Shown piece after piece: positions 1 to 5,957 of a stretch of DNA of 8,582 nt. Both the position numbers and the translations under genes were made by a program. The stretch is taken from NCBI GenBank assembly GCA_023410975.1, contig JAEYPG010000466.1:1-8582 (forward strand), written 5' to 3'. Position 1 is the stretch's first letter; every line of letters begins with the position of its first letter. Below the pieces are notes generated by a model. It saw only the letters and a program-made list of their open reading frames with translations. It ran no database searches and was not told where the DNA came from. Origin of the DNA: Pseudomonadota bacterium. GTDB lineage: Bacteria > Pseudomonadota > Gammaproteobacteria > Burkholderiales > Burkholderiaceae_C.

Positions 1-368
1 AAGCCGGCAACGCGCTGGCCGAGGCCACGGGCCGCACCGTGCGCCAGAGCGCGCAGGCGGTGGACCGGGTGTTCGGCCTGATCGCCGACATGAGCCGCGC
101 CGCGCAGGAGCAGGCGCAGGGCGTGGAGCTGGTCAACAAGTCCGTGAGCCAGCTCGACAGCGTCACGCAGCAGAACGCGGCGATGGTGGAGCAGCTGGCC
201 TCGGCGGCGCACTCGCTGGAGCGCCAGGCTGAAGTGGTGGCCGCTTCGGTACGCATCTTCCGCACCGGGCGCGACGATCCCGCCCCCACCCTGCAGAGTG
301 CCTCCCTGGCCAGCCGCATGGAAACGCGCAAGGCTCTGCAGGCCGCCTCGGAATCGGCCTCCCACTGA
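1..368 (+). CDS. Methyl-accepting chemotaxis protein, C-terminal end (partial)
   Basis: The reading frame is open from the window edge (first full codon at 3) to a TGA at 366-368, giving 121 residues with no start in view. The residues form the descending arm of the MCP cytoplasmic coiled coil: heptad-patterned, Ala/Gln/Glu-rich, including the segments SRAAQEQAQGVELVNKSVSQ and LDSVTQQNAAMVEQLASAAH, then a basic segment ending SVRIFR and a short unstructured tail. In this family that region carries methylation sites and follows the hairpin tip that docks CheA and CheW; the ligand-binding, HAMP and tip parts lie upstream of the window. No CheR-tethering pentapeptide of the NWETF type is present at the end. 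It converges on the aor operon with only 34 bases between stops and is probably unrelated to it. The family call is secure; the ligand cannot be told. Confidence 0.93.
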   Translation, partial: AGNALAEATGRTVRQSAQAVDRVFGLIADMSRAAQEQAQGVELVNKSVSQLDSVTQQNAAMVEQLASAAHSLERQAEVVAASVRIFRTGRDDPAPTLQSASLASRMETRKALQAASESASH

Positions 369-402
369 TCGAAGCCTGAACGCCGACGCGCGTGGGCGGT
401 GC

Positions 403-708
403 TCAGCCGCCGCCGCGCTGCGTATAGAGGTCGAAACGGTGCATGAAGCGCAGCCGCGCCGCCTCGTCCACGCCTTCGAAGGCGAAGCGCAAGCTCAGCC
501 GCGGCACGCACAGCAGCGCGATGCGCCGCGGCGGCAGCGCCTCCCAGCGCAGGCTCAGCCGCCCGCCCTCGTCAAGCGCGATGTCCGCGCCGTCGGCGCG
601 CTGCCGCACCGTGTGCGGCGCGGCGGCGCCGGGGAGCCAGTGCACCAGCTCGGCAGCGGTGCAGCCCATCTCCCGCTCGAACTCGGCGGGGCACTGCAGC
701 AACCGCAC
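403..708 (-). CDS. Unrecognised small protein, last gene of the aor operon
   Basis: This is a 101-residue ORF with a GTG start 5 bases after the aorD stop; a TGAGG lying 4 bases before the GTG overlaps that stop codon, suggesting translational coupling. A shorter version could begin at the ATG at 669. I do not recognise the family. Visible features are cysteines at 6, 16 and 67, an alternating hydrophobic/basic stretch (about 61-78, RRIALLCVPRLSLRFAFEG) that looks like paired beta strands, a short helix-like segment (about 81-91), and a tail ending FDLYTQRGGG. There is no signal peptide or membrane segment, so it is probably cytoplasmic. Its position directly after a MoaD-like gene suggests a role in cofactor delivery or maturation of the tungsten enzyme; characterised betaproteobacterial aor operons also carry accessory genes after aorC. 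That role is inference. Codon usage matches the neighbours and the close spacing supports a real gene. Confidence 0.72.
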   Translation of the reverse strand: MRLLQCPAEFEREMGCTAAELVHWLPGAAAPHTVRQRADGADIALDEGGRLSLRWEALPPRRIALLCVPRLSLRFAFEGVDEAARLRFMHRFDLYTQRGGG

Positions 709-713
709 GGACC

Positions 714-968
714 TCAGCCCCCGGCGATCGGAGGCCAGATGGCCAGCACGTCGCCCTCGACCAGCGCGCGCGTGGCGCGCGCCTCCGGCGGCACGAAGCT
801 GCCGTTGACCAGCACCAGGTGCACCAGCTTCATCGGCAGGCCGTAGGGTTCCACGGCCTGCGCGATGGTGCTGCCCTCGGGCAGGTCGAGCTGCACCGCG
901 TTGCCGCTGCGCGCCGCGGGCGGCAGGTACTCGGTGAGACTGGCGTAGAGCTTGAAAGTGATGCGCAT
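714..968 (-). CDS. aorD: AorD, MoaD/ThiS-like sulfur carrier protein of the aor operon
   Basis: This is an 84-residue protein starting MRITFKLYASLTEYLP and ending in the diglycine AIWPPIAGG. The beta-grasp pattern is clear: an N-terminal strand, LPEGSTIAQAVEPYGLP, then LVLVNGSFVPPEA, GDVLAIWPP and the GG tail. In the MoaD family the terminal glycine is adenylylated and converted to a thiocarboxylate that supplies the dithiolene sulfur of pyranopterin. A dedicated copy beside a tungsten enzyme suggests a role in making or specialising tungstopterin for AorB. It starts 38 bases after the aorC stop; the ATG at 968 is the natural start because homology begins there, although no strong ribosome site precedes it. 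No MoaE partner is encoded in the window, so it may use the chromosomal one. The same frame stays open far upstream through aorC, but that extension is a shadow. The symbol follows the aor naming of the homologous cluster. Confidence 0.9.
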   Translation of the reverse strand: MRITFKLYASLTEYLPPAARSGNAVQLDLPEGSTIAQAVEPYGLPMKLVHLVLVNGSFVPPEARATRALVEGDVLAIWPPIAGG

Positions 969-1006
969 GGGTCGTGATGTTGCCCGCAGCCTTGGCGACC
1001 CCGCGC

Positions 1007-2290
1007 TCAATACGGCTGCTGCTTGCCCAGCCCGCGGGCCTCTTGCGCCTGGGCGCAGGCCAGGTAGGCGGGCATCAGCTGCGTGGGGTCGTCGATCAGG
1101 CGCTGCTTCCACTCGGGCGTGAGCTTGACCTGGCCTTCGACCAGGCCGCGCATGGCGCCCACGTGCTGCGTCCAGCCCACGCTGTTGCAGCCCACGAGCA
1201 GGTCCCCGTCGAACTGCAGGCTCAGCGCCTTGCCGGCGTCCTGGTCCACGAGCTCGGCGCTCTGGCCGCCAGGCACGCCCTGCCAGTTGCCGAAGCTGGT
1301 GGAGATCAGCCCCAGCGTGTCGAGCACGTTGATCTGCGTGACGCCGTTGAGCACCGCACGCTGGCCGACCATGTTCAGCGCCGCCACGCGCGCCTGCTCC
1401 GCCGCGTTGGGCTGGATGGCGCTGACGATGGTGCGTCCGCTGACGATGTCGAAGGCCTCGGCGCAGTCGCCCGCGGCATAGACGCCGGCGACGCTGGTCT
1501 GCAGGTGCTCGTCGGTGAGCACGCCCTGCAGGCAGCGCACGCCGCTGCCCCACAGGAAGCCGATGTTGGGCCGCACGCCGGTGGCGCTGATGACCAGGTC
1601 CGCCTCCAGCACCTCGCCGTTGGACAGTTTCACGCGCAACCCGTTGCCCGCGGTCTCGATGGCCTGCACGCGCGCGCCGGTGTGCACGTCCACGCCCTTG
1701 GACTGCACCCACTGGCGGATCATGCCGCCGGCGGTGGGCCCCATCATGCGCGGCACCATGCGGTCGCCGGTCTCCACCACGCTGAGCTTCACGCCGCGCA
1801 GCGCCAGGGCTTCCATGATGATGCAGCCGATGAAGCCCGCGCCCACCTGCACCACGCGCGCGCCGGGCTGGGCCCGCGCGGCGATGGCGCGCGCATCCTC
1901 CAGCGTCCAGCAGGTGTGCACGCCGGGGCTGCCGATGCCGGGAATGGGCGGCTGCACCGGGCTGGAGCCGGTGGCGATGAGCAGCCGGTCGTACTCGATC
2001 TCGCTGTCGTCGCTGAAGAAGACCTTGCGAGCCTTGGTGTCCACGGCCAGCGCGCGCACGCCGCGCTTGAGGTCGATGCGCAGCCGCTCGTAGTGGTCGG
2101 GGCTGTGGCGCAGGTGCGTGCCGGGCTCGCCGATGCGCCCGACCAGCAGGTACGGAATGGCCATGCGCGAGTACGGCGGCTCGACCTCGTCGCCGACGAT
2201 GAGGATGCGGTCGCGCGGCGCGTGCTTGCGGATGGTTTCGGCCGCAATGACACCGGCCGGACCGGCGCCGAGGATCAGGTGAGTCAACAT
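1007..2290 (-). CDS. aorC: AorC, FAD-dependent NAD(P)H oxidoreductase subunit of AOR
   Basis: This is a 427-residue flavoprotein of the pyridine-nucleotide-disulfide oxidoreductase class. The N-terminal FAD dinucleotide fold has GAGPAG at residues 8-13. ATGSSP at about 106-111 closes the first FAD segment, the NAD(P)H-binding GAGFIG is at 150-155, ATGVRPN at about 236-242, and the second FAD motif YAAGDCAE is at 271-278. There is no redox-active CxxxxC pair, so it is not a disulfide reductase. In the characterised AOR of Aromatoleum aromaticum the corresponding subunit transfers electrons between the iron-sulfur chain and NAD. The ATG at 2290 is preferred over an in-frame TTG at 2302 because GGAG at 2297-2300 sits 6 bases before it and would lie inside the longer form. 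A 217-base gap separates it from aorB, unlike the tight spacing elsewhere in the operon. It acts in the cytoplasm. Confidence 0.93.
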   Translation of the reverse strand: MLTHLILGAGPAGVIAAETIRKHAPRDRILIVGDEVEPPYSRMAIPYLLVGRIGEPGTHLRHSPDHYERLRIDLKRGVRALAVDTKARKVFFSDDSEIEYDRLLIATGSSPVQPPIPGIGSPGVHTCWTLEDARAIAARAQPGARVVQVGAGFIGCIIMEALALRGVKLSVVETGDRMVPRMMGPTAGGMIRQWVQSKGVDVHTGARVQAIETAGNGLRVKLSNGEVLEADLVISATGVRPNIGFLWGSGVRCLQGVLTDEHLQTSVAGVYAAGDCAEAFDIVSGRTIVSAIQPNAAEQARVAALNMVGQRAVLNGVTQINVLDTLGLISTSFGNWQGVPGGQSAELVDQDAGKALSLQFDGDLLVGCNSVGWTQHVGAMRGLVEGQVKLTPEWKQRLIDDPTQLMPAYLACAQAQEARGLGKQQPY

Positions 2291-2296
2291 GGACTG

Positions 2297-2300
2297 CTCC
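2297..2300 (-). promoter_or_regulatory. Ribosome binding site deciding the aorC start
   Basis: GGAG on the minus strand lies 6 bases upstream of the ATG at 2290. It overlaps the alternative TTG codon at 2302-2300, which therefore cannot use it; this fixes the shorter start. The site follows immediately after the U-tract of the hairpin at 2305-2328, so folding of that hairpin could affect access to it. Confidence 0.75.
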
Positions 2301-2304
2301 AAAG

Positions 2305-2328
2305 AAAAAGGCGGCCCGGGACCGCCTT
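2305..2328 (-). terminator. Terminator-like hairpin just upstream of aorC
   Basis: Read on the minus strand, AAGGCGG (2328-2322) and CCGCCTT (2314-2308) form a perfect 7-bp stem with a 7-base loop. T residues follow at 2309-2305, then C and three more T. This has the shape of a short rho-independent terminator. It lies inside the operon, between aorB and aorC, and ends 4 bases before the aorC ribosome site. Likely effects are partial termination that lowers aorC relative to aorAB, or protection of the 3' end of the aorAB message. The plus strand lacks a T-tract after the stem. Confidence 0.6.
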
Positions 2329-2393
2329 CATGCCGTGCTTGTGCCAGCGGTGCCGGAGCCTCATTCGATTACTTGGCCGAAGCTGAAGAATCC

Positions 2394-2478
2394 CCCGTCA
2401 TGCCCGCGAAGGCGGGCAGCCACGCCGGCTGGGATGCCGCCCGGATTCGTGGACACCCGCCTTCGCGGGTGTGACGGG
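2394..2478. repeat. REP-like palindromic element between aorB and aorC
   Basis: The arms at 2394-2416 and 2456-2478 are complementary over 23 bp with two G-T pairs, and contain CCCGTCA and CCCGCGAAGGCGGG. The loop is 39 bases. Each arm core is itself a small hairpin (CCCGC, GAAG, GCGGG). Sequences of this form, with CGTCATGCCCGCGAAGGCGGG followed by the inverted partner, are scattered in intergenic regions of many Burkholderiales and other proteobacteria as REP/BIME-type repeats. It probably inserted into the operon gap; in RNA it would form a long stable stem able to block 3' exonucleases or cause transcription to pause. No transposase gene is present. Confidence 0.8.
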
Positions 2479-2507
2479 CACCTTTCAGTCTCGGCAGCGG
2501 ATGGGCA

Positions 2508-4355
2508 TCAGAGGCCCAGGCGCTCCCGGGTCTCGGGCTTGAGGCGGCCTTCGGTGTCCCAGCCACGGATCTCGTAGTACTTGGGCAGCATCTCGGGCAG
2601 CTTGTTGACCAGGCCCTTGGCCGGGCCGGTCTTGGCCGGCTCGGTCAGCAGCCGCTTGGGCAGCGTGTCGTCCTTGGCGGTGAAGCCGGCGCGGTTGTTG
2701 AAGTCGCGCTCCATGTTCCAGATGCGCTCGCCGATCTCGTTCATCTTCTCCAGCGTGAACTCCTCGCCGCAGGCGGCCGCGACCTGCGGCTGCACGTCGG
2801 CCAGCGTCCAGGCGAAGCTGGTGAAGATGCAGATGCCCGCGGCGTCGAAGGCGGCGGTGGCGTCCTGGAAGGCCTTGACCAGCTCGGGCTTGCCCTCGGC
2901 GGTCAGCGGATCGGTCTTGACCGGGATGCCCAGCACTTCCGAAGCCACGGTGTACGAGCGCAGGTGGCACGCGCCGCGGTTGCTGGTGGCGTAGGTCAGG
3001 CCCATGCCCTGGATGCCGCGGCTGTCGTAGGCCGGGAACTCCTGGCCCTTGACGCTCATGCTCAGGTCGGGGTGGCCGTACTTGGCGGTCAGGCGCGCGG
3101 AGCCCAGGCCGATCTCCTTGCCGAAGCCGATGCCCTTGGCCGTCATCTCGGCGAGCTCGCACAGCGCCTGGGCCGAGCCGAAGGGGGCCTCGGTGCCGAT
3201 CTGCTCGGCGGTGAGCACGCCCATCTCGTACAGCTCCATCACCGCGCCGATGGTGGCGCCGAAGCTGATCGGGTCCATGCCCTGCTCGTTGCACAGCAGG
3301 TTGGCGTACTGCAGCGCCTCCAGGTCGTTGACGCCGTTGGCCGCGCCCAGCGCCCAGGCCGCCTCGTACTCCAGGCCGCCGGAGGCGCCCCAGTACTGCG
3401 GCTTGTTCTGCACCGAGAAGTGGGTCTCGTCGATCTTGGAGATGCGCCCGCAGGCGATGGTGCAACCGAAGCAGGCCTGGTTGGTCACCAGGTGCTTCTT
3501 GCCGTCGGTGGCGCGCGGGGCGGCCATGGCCTCGGCCGAGATGTCCTTGGCGCCGTCGAACTGCACGTCGCGGTGGTTGCGCGTGGGCAGCGCGCCGATC
3601 TCGTTGATGACGTTCATCAGCACCTGCGTGCCGTAGGTCGGCAGGCCCTGGCCCGTCACGGCGTTGTCGGCCAGCACCTTCTTCTTCTCGAAGGTGACCT
3701 TCATGAACTCCTTGGGGTTGGCCACGTTGCCCACGCCCAGGGTGCCGCGCACGGCCACGGCCTTGAGGTTCTTGCTGCCCATCACGGCGCCCACGCCCGA
3801 GCGGCCGGCGGCGCGGTGCAGGTCGTTGACGATGGCCGAGAACAGCACCTTGTTCTCGCCGGCCAGGCCGATGGTGCTGATGCGCAGCAGCGGGTCCTGG
3901 TGCAGCTTCTTGAGCGTCTCCTCGGTTTCCCAGACGCTGTGGCCCCACAGGTGGCTGGCGTCGCGCAGCTCGGCCTTGTCGTTCTCGACGTAGAGGTACA
4001 CGGGCTTCGGGGACGCGCCCTCGAAGATGATCATGTCCCAGCCTGCGAACTTGAGCTCCGCGCCCCAGTAGCCGCCGGAATTGGAGCAGGCGATGGTGCC
4101 GGTCAGCGGGCCCTTGGTGATGACGGTGTAGCGCCCGCCGGTGGAGGCCATGGTGCCGGTCAGCGGACCGGTGGCCCAGATGATCTTGTTCTCGGCCGAC
4201 AGCGGGTCGACCTTGGCATCGACTTCCTCGACGAAGTACTTGGTGCCCAAACCGCGCGAGCCGAGATATTCGCGCGTCCATTCCATGTTCAGCGGCTCGG
4301 ACTTGACGGTGCCGTCCGTGAGGTTGACGCGAAGGATTTTTCCTGCCCAGGACAT
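2508..4355 (-). CDS. aorB: AorB, tungsten-containing aldehyde ferredoxin oxidoreductase catalytic subunit
   Basis: This 615-residue protein, about the length of archaeal AOR, oxidises aldehydes to carboxylic acids and in some members runs in reverse. It starts MSWAGKILRVNLTDGTV, the typical AOR N terminus. Pterin-binding features are RGLGTKYF (34-41), GPLTGT (63-68 and 82-87) and RSGVGAVMGSKNLKAV (185-200). The [4Fe-4S] ligands are CxxCxxxC at 295, 298 and 302 plus C509 within DAAGIC (504-509), the second pterin motif; NEQGMD (356-361) is the first. E331 or E332 and H464 fall where the active-site acid and histidine of AOR are expected. GAGGAG 6 bases before the ATG at 4355 supports the start; the gap from aorA is 23 bases. 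There is no signal peptide, so it is cytoplasmic. The family is certain; the natural substrate is not visible, but the alcohol-oxidation neighbours suggest aldehydes derived from alcohols. Confidence 0.97.
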   Translation of the reverse strand: MSWAGKILRVNLTDGTVKSEPLNMEWTREYLGSRGLGTKYFVEEVDAKVDPLSAENKIIWATGPLTGTMASTGGRYTVITKGPLTGTIACSNSGGYWGAELKFAGWDMIIFEGASPKPVYLYVENDKAELRDASHLWGHSVWETEETLKKLHQDPLLRISTIGLAGENKVLFSAIVNDLHRAAGRSGVGAVMGSKNLKAVAVRGTLGVGNVANPKEFMKVTFEKKKVLADNAVTGQGLPTYGTQVLMNVINEIGALPTRNHRDVQFDGAKDISAEAMAAPRATDGKKHLVTNQACFGCTIACGRISKIDETHFSVQNKPQYWGASGGLEYEAAWALGAANGVNDLEALQYANLLCNEQGMDPISFGATIGAVMELYEMGVLTAEQIGTEAPFGSAQALCELAEMTAKGIGFGKEIGLGSARLTAKYGHPDLSMSVKGQEFPAYDSRGIQGMGLTYATSNRGACHLRSYTVASEVLGIPVKTDPLTAEGKPELVKAFQDATAAFDAAGICIFTSFAWTLADVQPQVAAACGEEFTLEKMNEIGERIWNMERDFNNRAGFTAKDDTLPKRLLTEPAKTGPAKGLVNKLPEMLPKYYEIRGWDTEGRLKPETRERLGL

Positions 4356-4379
4356 GTGCTGCTCCTCAGATCTGTGGTG

Positions 4380-4856
4380 TCAGGCGGCGGCGGCCGGGTT
4401 GCCGAGCTTCTCGGCCCAGGCGGCCATCTTTCCGAGGCCGGTCCAGTTGGCGTCCACGTAGGTGATGGCGCCGGTGGGGCAGGCGGTGGCGCAGGCCGGG
4501 TCGCCGCCGCAGAGGTCGCACTTCTGGACCTTGCCCGTCTCCTGCACGTAGTTGATGGTGCCGAAGGGGCAGCTGATGGTGCACACCTTGCAGCCCACGC
4601 AGGTCGTCTCGTTCACGACCTTGGCGCCGGTGAGCGCGTTGATGGTGATGGCCTCCACCGGGCAGGCGTGCAGGCACCAGGCCTCGTCGCACTGCGTGCA
4701 GGTGTAGGGAACCTTGCGGCCGGTGTGATGAAAATCGAACACCTTGATGCGCGACTTGGCCGGCGCGAAGGTGGCGTAGTTCTCGAAGCTGCACGCCATC
4801 TCGCACTGGAGACAGCCGGTGCACTTGTCCGGGTTGATGTGAAGCGACTTCTGCAT
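4380..4856 (-). CDS. aorA: AorA, four-[4Fe-4S] ferredoxin-like subunit of AOR
   Basis: This 158-residue protein has exactly 16 cysteines in four groups: 12, 15, 18, 22; 53, 56, 61, 65; 86, 89, 92, 96; and 113, 116, 122, 126. That predicts four [4Fe-4S] clusters in the polyferredoxin style of HycB/DmsB-like electron-transfer subunits. It would carry electrons between AorB and AorC. In the homologous Aromatoleum aromaticum enzyme this subunit also polymerises into a filament decorated by AorB; the same is plausible but not shown here. The start is the ATG at 4856, because MQKSLHINPDKCTGC begins the conserved sequence and an AAGGGA-type ribosome site precedes it; in-frame codons upstream at 4871 and 4946 run back into the leader. 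After the last cluster, a helix-like tail ending in alanines closes the protein. It is the first gene of the aor operon. Confidence 0.94.
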   Translation of the reverse strand: MQKSLHINPDKCTGCLQCEMACSFENYATFAPAKSRIKVFDFHHTGRKVPYTCTQCDEAWCLHACPVEAITINALTGAKVVNETTCVGCKVCTISCPFGTINYVQETGKVQKCDLCGGDPACATACPTGAITYVDANWTGLGKMAAWAEKLGNPAAAA

Positions 4857-4912
4857 GGCTTTTCCCTTCATTCGGACCCCGTTCCCCGGCGCGCCGGCGC
4901 CATCCCCGCGGT

Positions 4913-4938
4913 CCCTATGCACTGCACTGCCTATGTTG
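4913..4938. repeat. Leader direct repeat R1 (CCTATG-N10-CCTATG), possible operator
   Basis: This is a 26-bp unit that matches R2 at 5010-5035 in 21 of 26 positions at an exact 97-bp offset: the 11-bp block CCCTATGCACT and the 9-bp block CCTATGTTG are identical, and the 6-bp centre differs. Each unit holds two CCTATG hexamers 16 bp apart. R1 lies between the leader hairpin and aorA, so for aor it is downstream of the terminator-like element. It may be a regulator site or part of a promoter; no protein can be named. Confidence 0.65.
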
Positions 4939-4944
4939 GAGGCC

Positions 4945-4993
4945 AAAAAAATCGTCCGGCTCCTCGCGCGCCAGGGGCTGCGCTCGCCGGACG
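4945..4993 (-). terminator. Intrinsic terminator-like hairpin in the aor leader
   Basis: On the minus strand, CGTCCGGC (4993-4986) pairs perfectly with GCCGGACG (4960-4953) across a 25-base GC-rich loop that can fold further. An A and seven T (4951-4945) follow directly. This is the best rho-independent terminator shape in the window. It would end transcripts coming from the cytochrome/binding-protein genes, or act as an attenuator for aor if a promoter lies upstream in the R2 region. The long loop makes alternative folds possible. Confidence 0.7.
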
Positions 4994-5009
4994 CCAGGAG
5001 TCCACGGAC

Positions 5010-5035
5010 CCCTATGCACTTGCATACCTATGTTG
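5010..5035. repeat. Leader direct repeat R2 (CCTATG-N10-CCTATG), possible operator
   Basis: This is the partner of R1, 97 bp away and upstream of the leader hairpin with respect to aor. It includes the perfect inverted repeat TATGCA-CT-TGCATA (5013-5026), which R1 does not keep, as well as the two CCTATG hexamers 16 bp apart. It starts 68 bases after the stop of the solute-binding protein gene. The conserved hexamer pair with a variable centre is what would be expected if a regulator contacts the two hexamers, about one and a half helical turns apart. Confidence 0.65.
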
Positions 5036-5102
5036 ATTGCGCAAGAGGCCCACGCCTACATGGGTGAAACCCCAGAAGGCGCAGGCCTATTGCTCCAAAT
5101 TG

Positions 5103-5957
5103 CTACACGGGCCGCCAGCTGACGTTGTGCCGGTCGAACATCGCCGCCAGGCGGCCGTCCTTGGCGATGTCGTTGAGGGCGCCCTGCAGCGCCTGCGCGA
5201 GCTCGGTGGCGTCCTTCTTCACCGCCATGCCCACGGCCCAGCCCTCGCGCGGCGCGCGCGGGCTGGGCAGCGGCTCGATGGCGATGCCGCTCTGGCCGCG
5301 CAGCACGCTCTGCAGCTCGGACAGGTTGCCCGCGGCCACCGGCACCTCGCCGTTCTTGAGCGCCTGGGCGGCCAGCACGCCGTCCTTGAAGGTCGTCACC
5401 AGCTGCTCGCGGTAGGCGCCGCCGTCGGCGCCGATGAGCAGCCAGCCCGCCAGCGACAGCCCCGGCACCGCCACGCGCGCCTTGCCCAGCTGCGCCAGGC
5501 TCTCCAGCGTGGGCACCGCGTCCAGCCGCCGGGCCAGCGCCACGCGCTCGCGCCAGTAGGGGCCGAAGATGCTGACCTGCGGGTTCTCCTGCATCAGCGG
5601 CCGGTCCACCGGCACGTGCAGCAGCACGTCGGCGGGGCCGTAGCCCAGGTAGTGGCCCTTCCAGACCATGTTGCGCAGGTCGTCGTTCATGGCCTCGCCG
5701 GCCGGGAACGGCAGCACCGACAGCTTCACGTTCAGCGCCTGCGCCAGCGCGCCGGCGAGCTCGACGTCGATGCCCTTGCCCTGGTCGTGGAACGGCGGGA
5801 ATTCGTTGTAGAGCGCCACGGTCAGCGAGCCGCGCTCCTTGATCTTCTCCAGCGGCGTGGCCGACAGCGTCAGCGGCAGCCCCAGCGCCGCGGCGCCGGC
5901 GCCGGCCAGCGCACCCAGCATCGAGCGGCGCTTCATGGTGATGGGCGGGCGGTCCAT
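5103..5957 (-). CDS. Periplasmic family-3 solute-binding protein, PQQ-dehydrogenase associated type
   Basis: This 284-residue protein has an export signal beginning MDRPPITMKRRSMLGALAGA, with a KRR-S-M-L segment resembling a Tat motif followed by an alanine-rich hydrophobic stretch; Sec export is also possible. The mature part opens LEKIKERGSLTVALYNEFPPF, the standard start of family-3 (amino-acid type) binding proteins, and continues through the two-lobe fold to a C-terminal KDGRLAAMFDRHNVSW. The sub-block DVLLHVPVDRPLMQENPQVS is typical of binding-protein homologues encoded beside PQQ alcohol dehydrogenases and cytochrome c-550, where no ABC permease is present, as here. It may be an accessory factor for the dehydrogenase or bind its substrate or cofactor; the function is not established. 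The ATG at 5957 overlaps the cytochrome stop as TGATG, indicating translational coupling; an alternative start is the ATG at 5936, directly before KRRSML. Confidence 0.88.
   Translation of the reverse strand: MDRPPITMKRRSMLGALAGAGAAALGLPLTLSATPLEKIKERGSLTVALYNEFPPFHDQGKGIDVELAGALAQALNVKLSVLPFPAGEAMNDDLRNMVWKGHYLGYGPADVLLHVPVDRPLMQENPQVSIFGPYWRERVALARRLDAVPTLESLAQLGKARVAVPGLSLAGWLLIGADGGAYREQLVTTFKDGVLAAQALKNGEVPVAAGNLSELQSVLRGQSGIAIEPLPSPRAPREGWAVGMAVKKDATELAQALQGALNDIAKDGRLAAMFDRHNVSWRPV

Noticed and set aside
395..411. Hairpin GGCGG/CCGCC between the MCP and the last aor gene as a bidirectional terminator
   Set aside because: The stem is only 5 bp, overlaps the stop codon of the minus-strand gene and has no T-tract on either strand.
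714..1712. 332-residue minus-strand ORF that would fuse aorD to an N-terminal extension
   Set aside because: The extension lies in a shifted frame of aorC and is Arg/Ala-rich without motifs; only its last 84 residues are the real AorD.
2332..2346. Possible second sigma-54 promoter before aorC (TGGCACAAGCACGGC, minus strand)
   Set aside because: The -24 half is good and the spacing correct, but the -12 half is CGGC instead of TTGC and the predicted start falls within the hairpin.
4959..4973. Possible sigma-54 promoter in the aor leader (TGGCGCGCGAGGAGC, minus strand)
   Set aside because: GG-N10-GC spacing is met, but the -12 half is GAGC and the sequence is the GC-rich loop and stem of the terminator-like hairpin, where chance matches are expected.
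2964..5036. 690-residue plus-strand ORF opposite aorB and aorA
   Set aside because: It is antisense to two certain genes, has low-complexity His/Ala/Gly/Val composition typical of the complement of GC-rich codons, and shows no domain. The 974-2386 plus-strand ORF and the 6575-8536 minus-strand ORF are rejected for the same reason.
5033..5046. FNR/ANR-like box upstream of aorA (TTGAT half-site)
   Set aside because: Only one half-site fits; the second half reads CAAGA instead of ATCAA.
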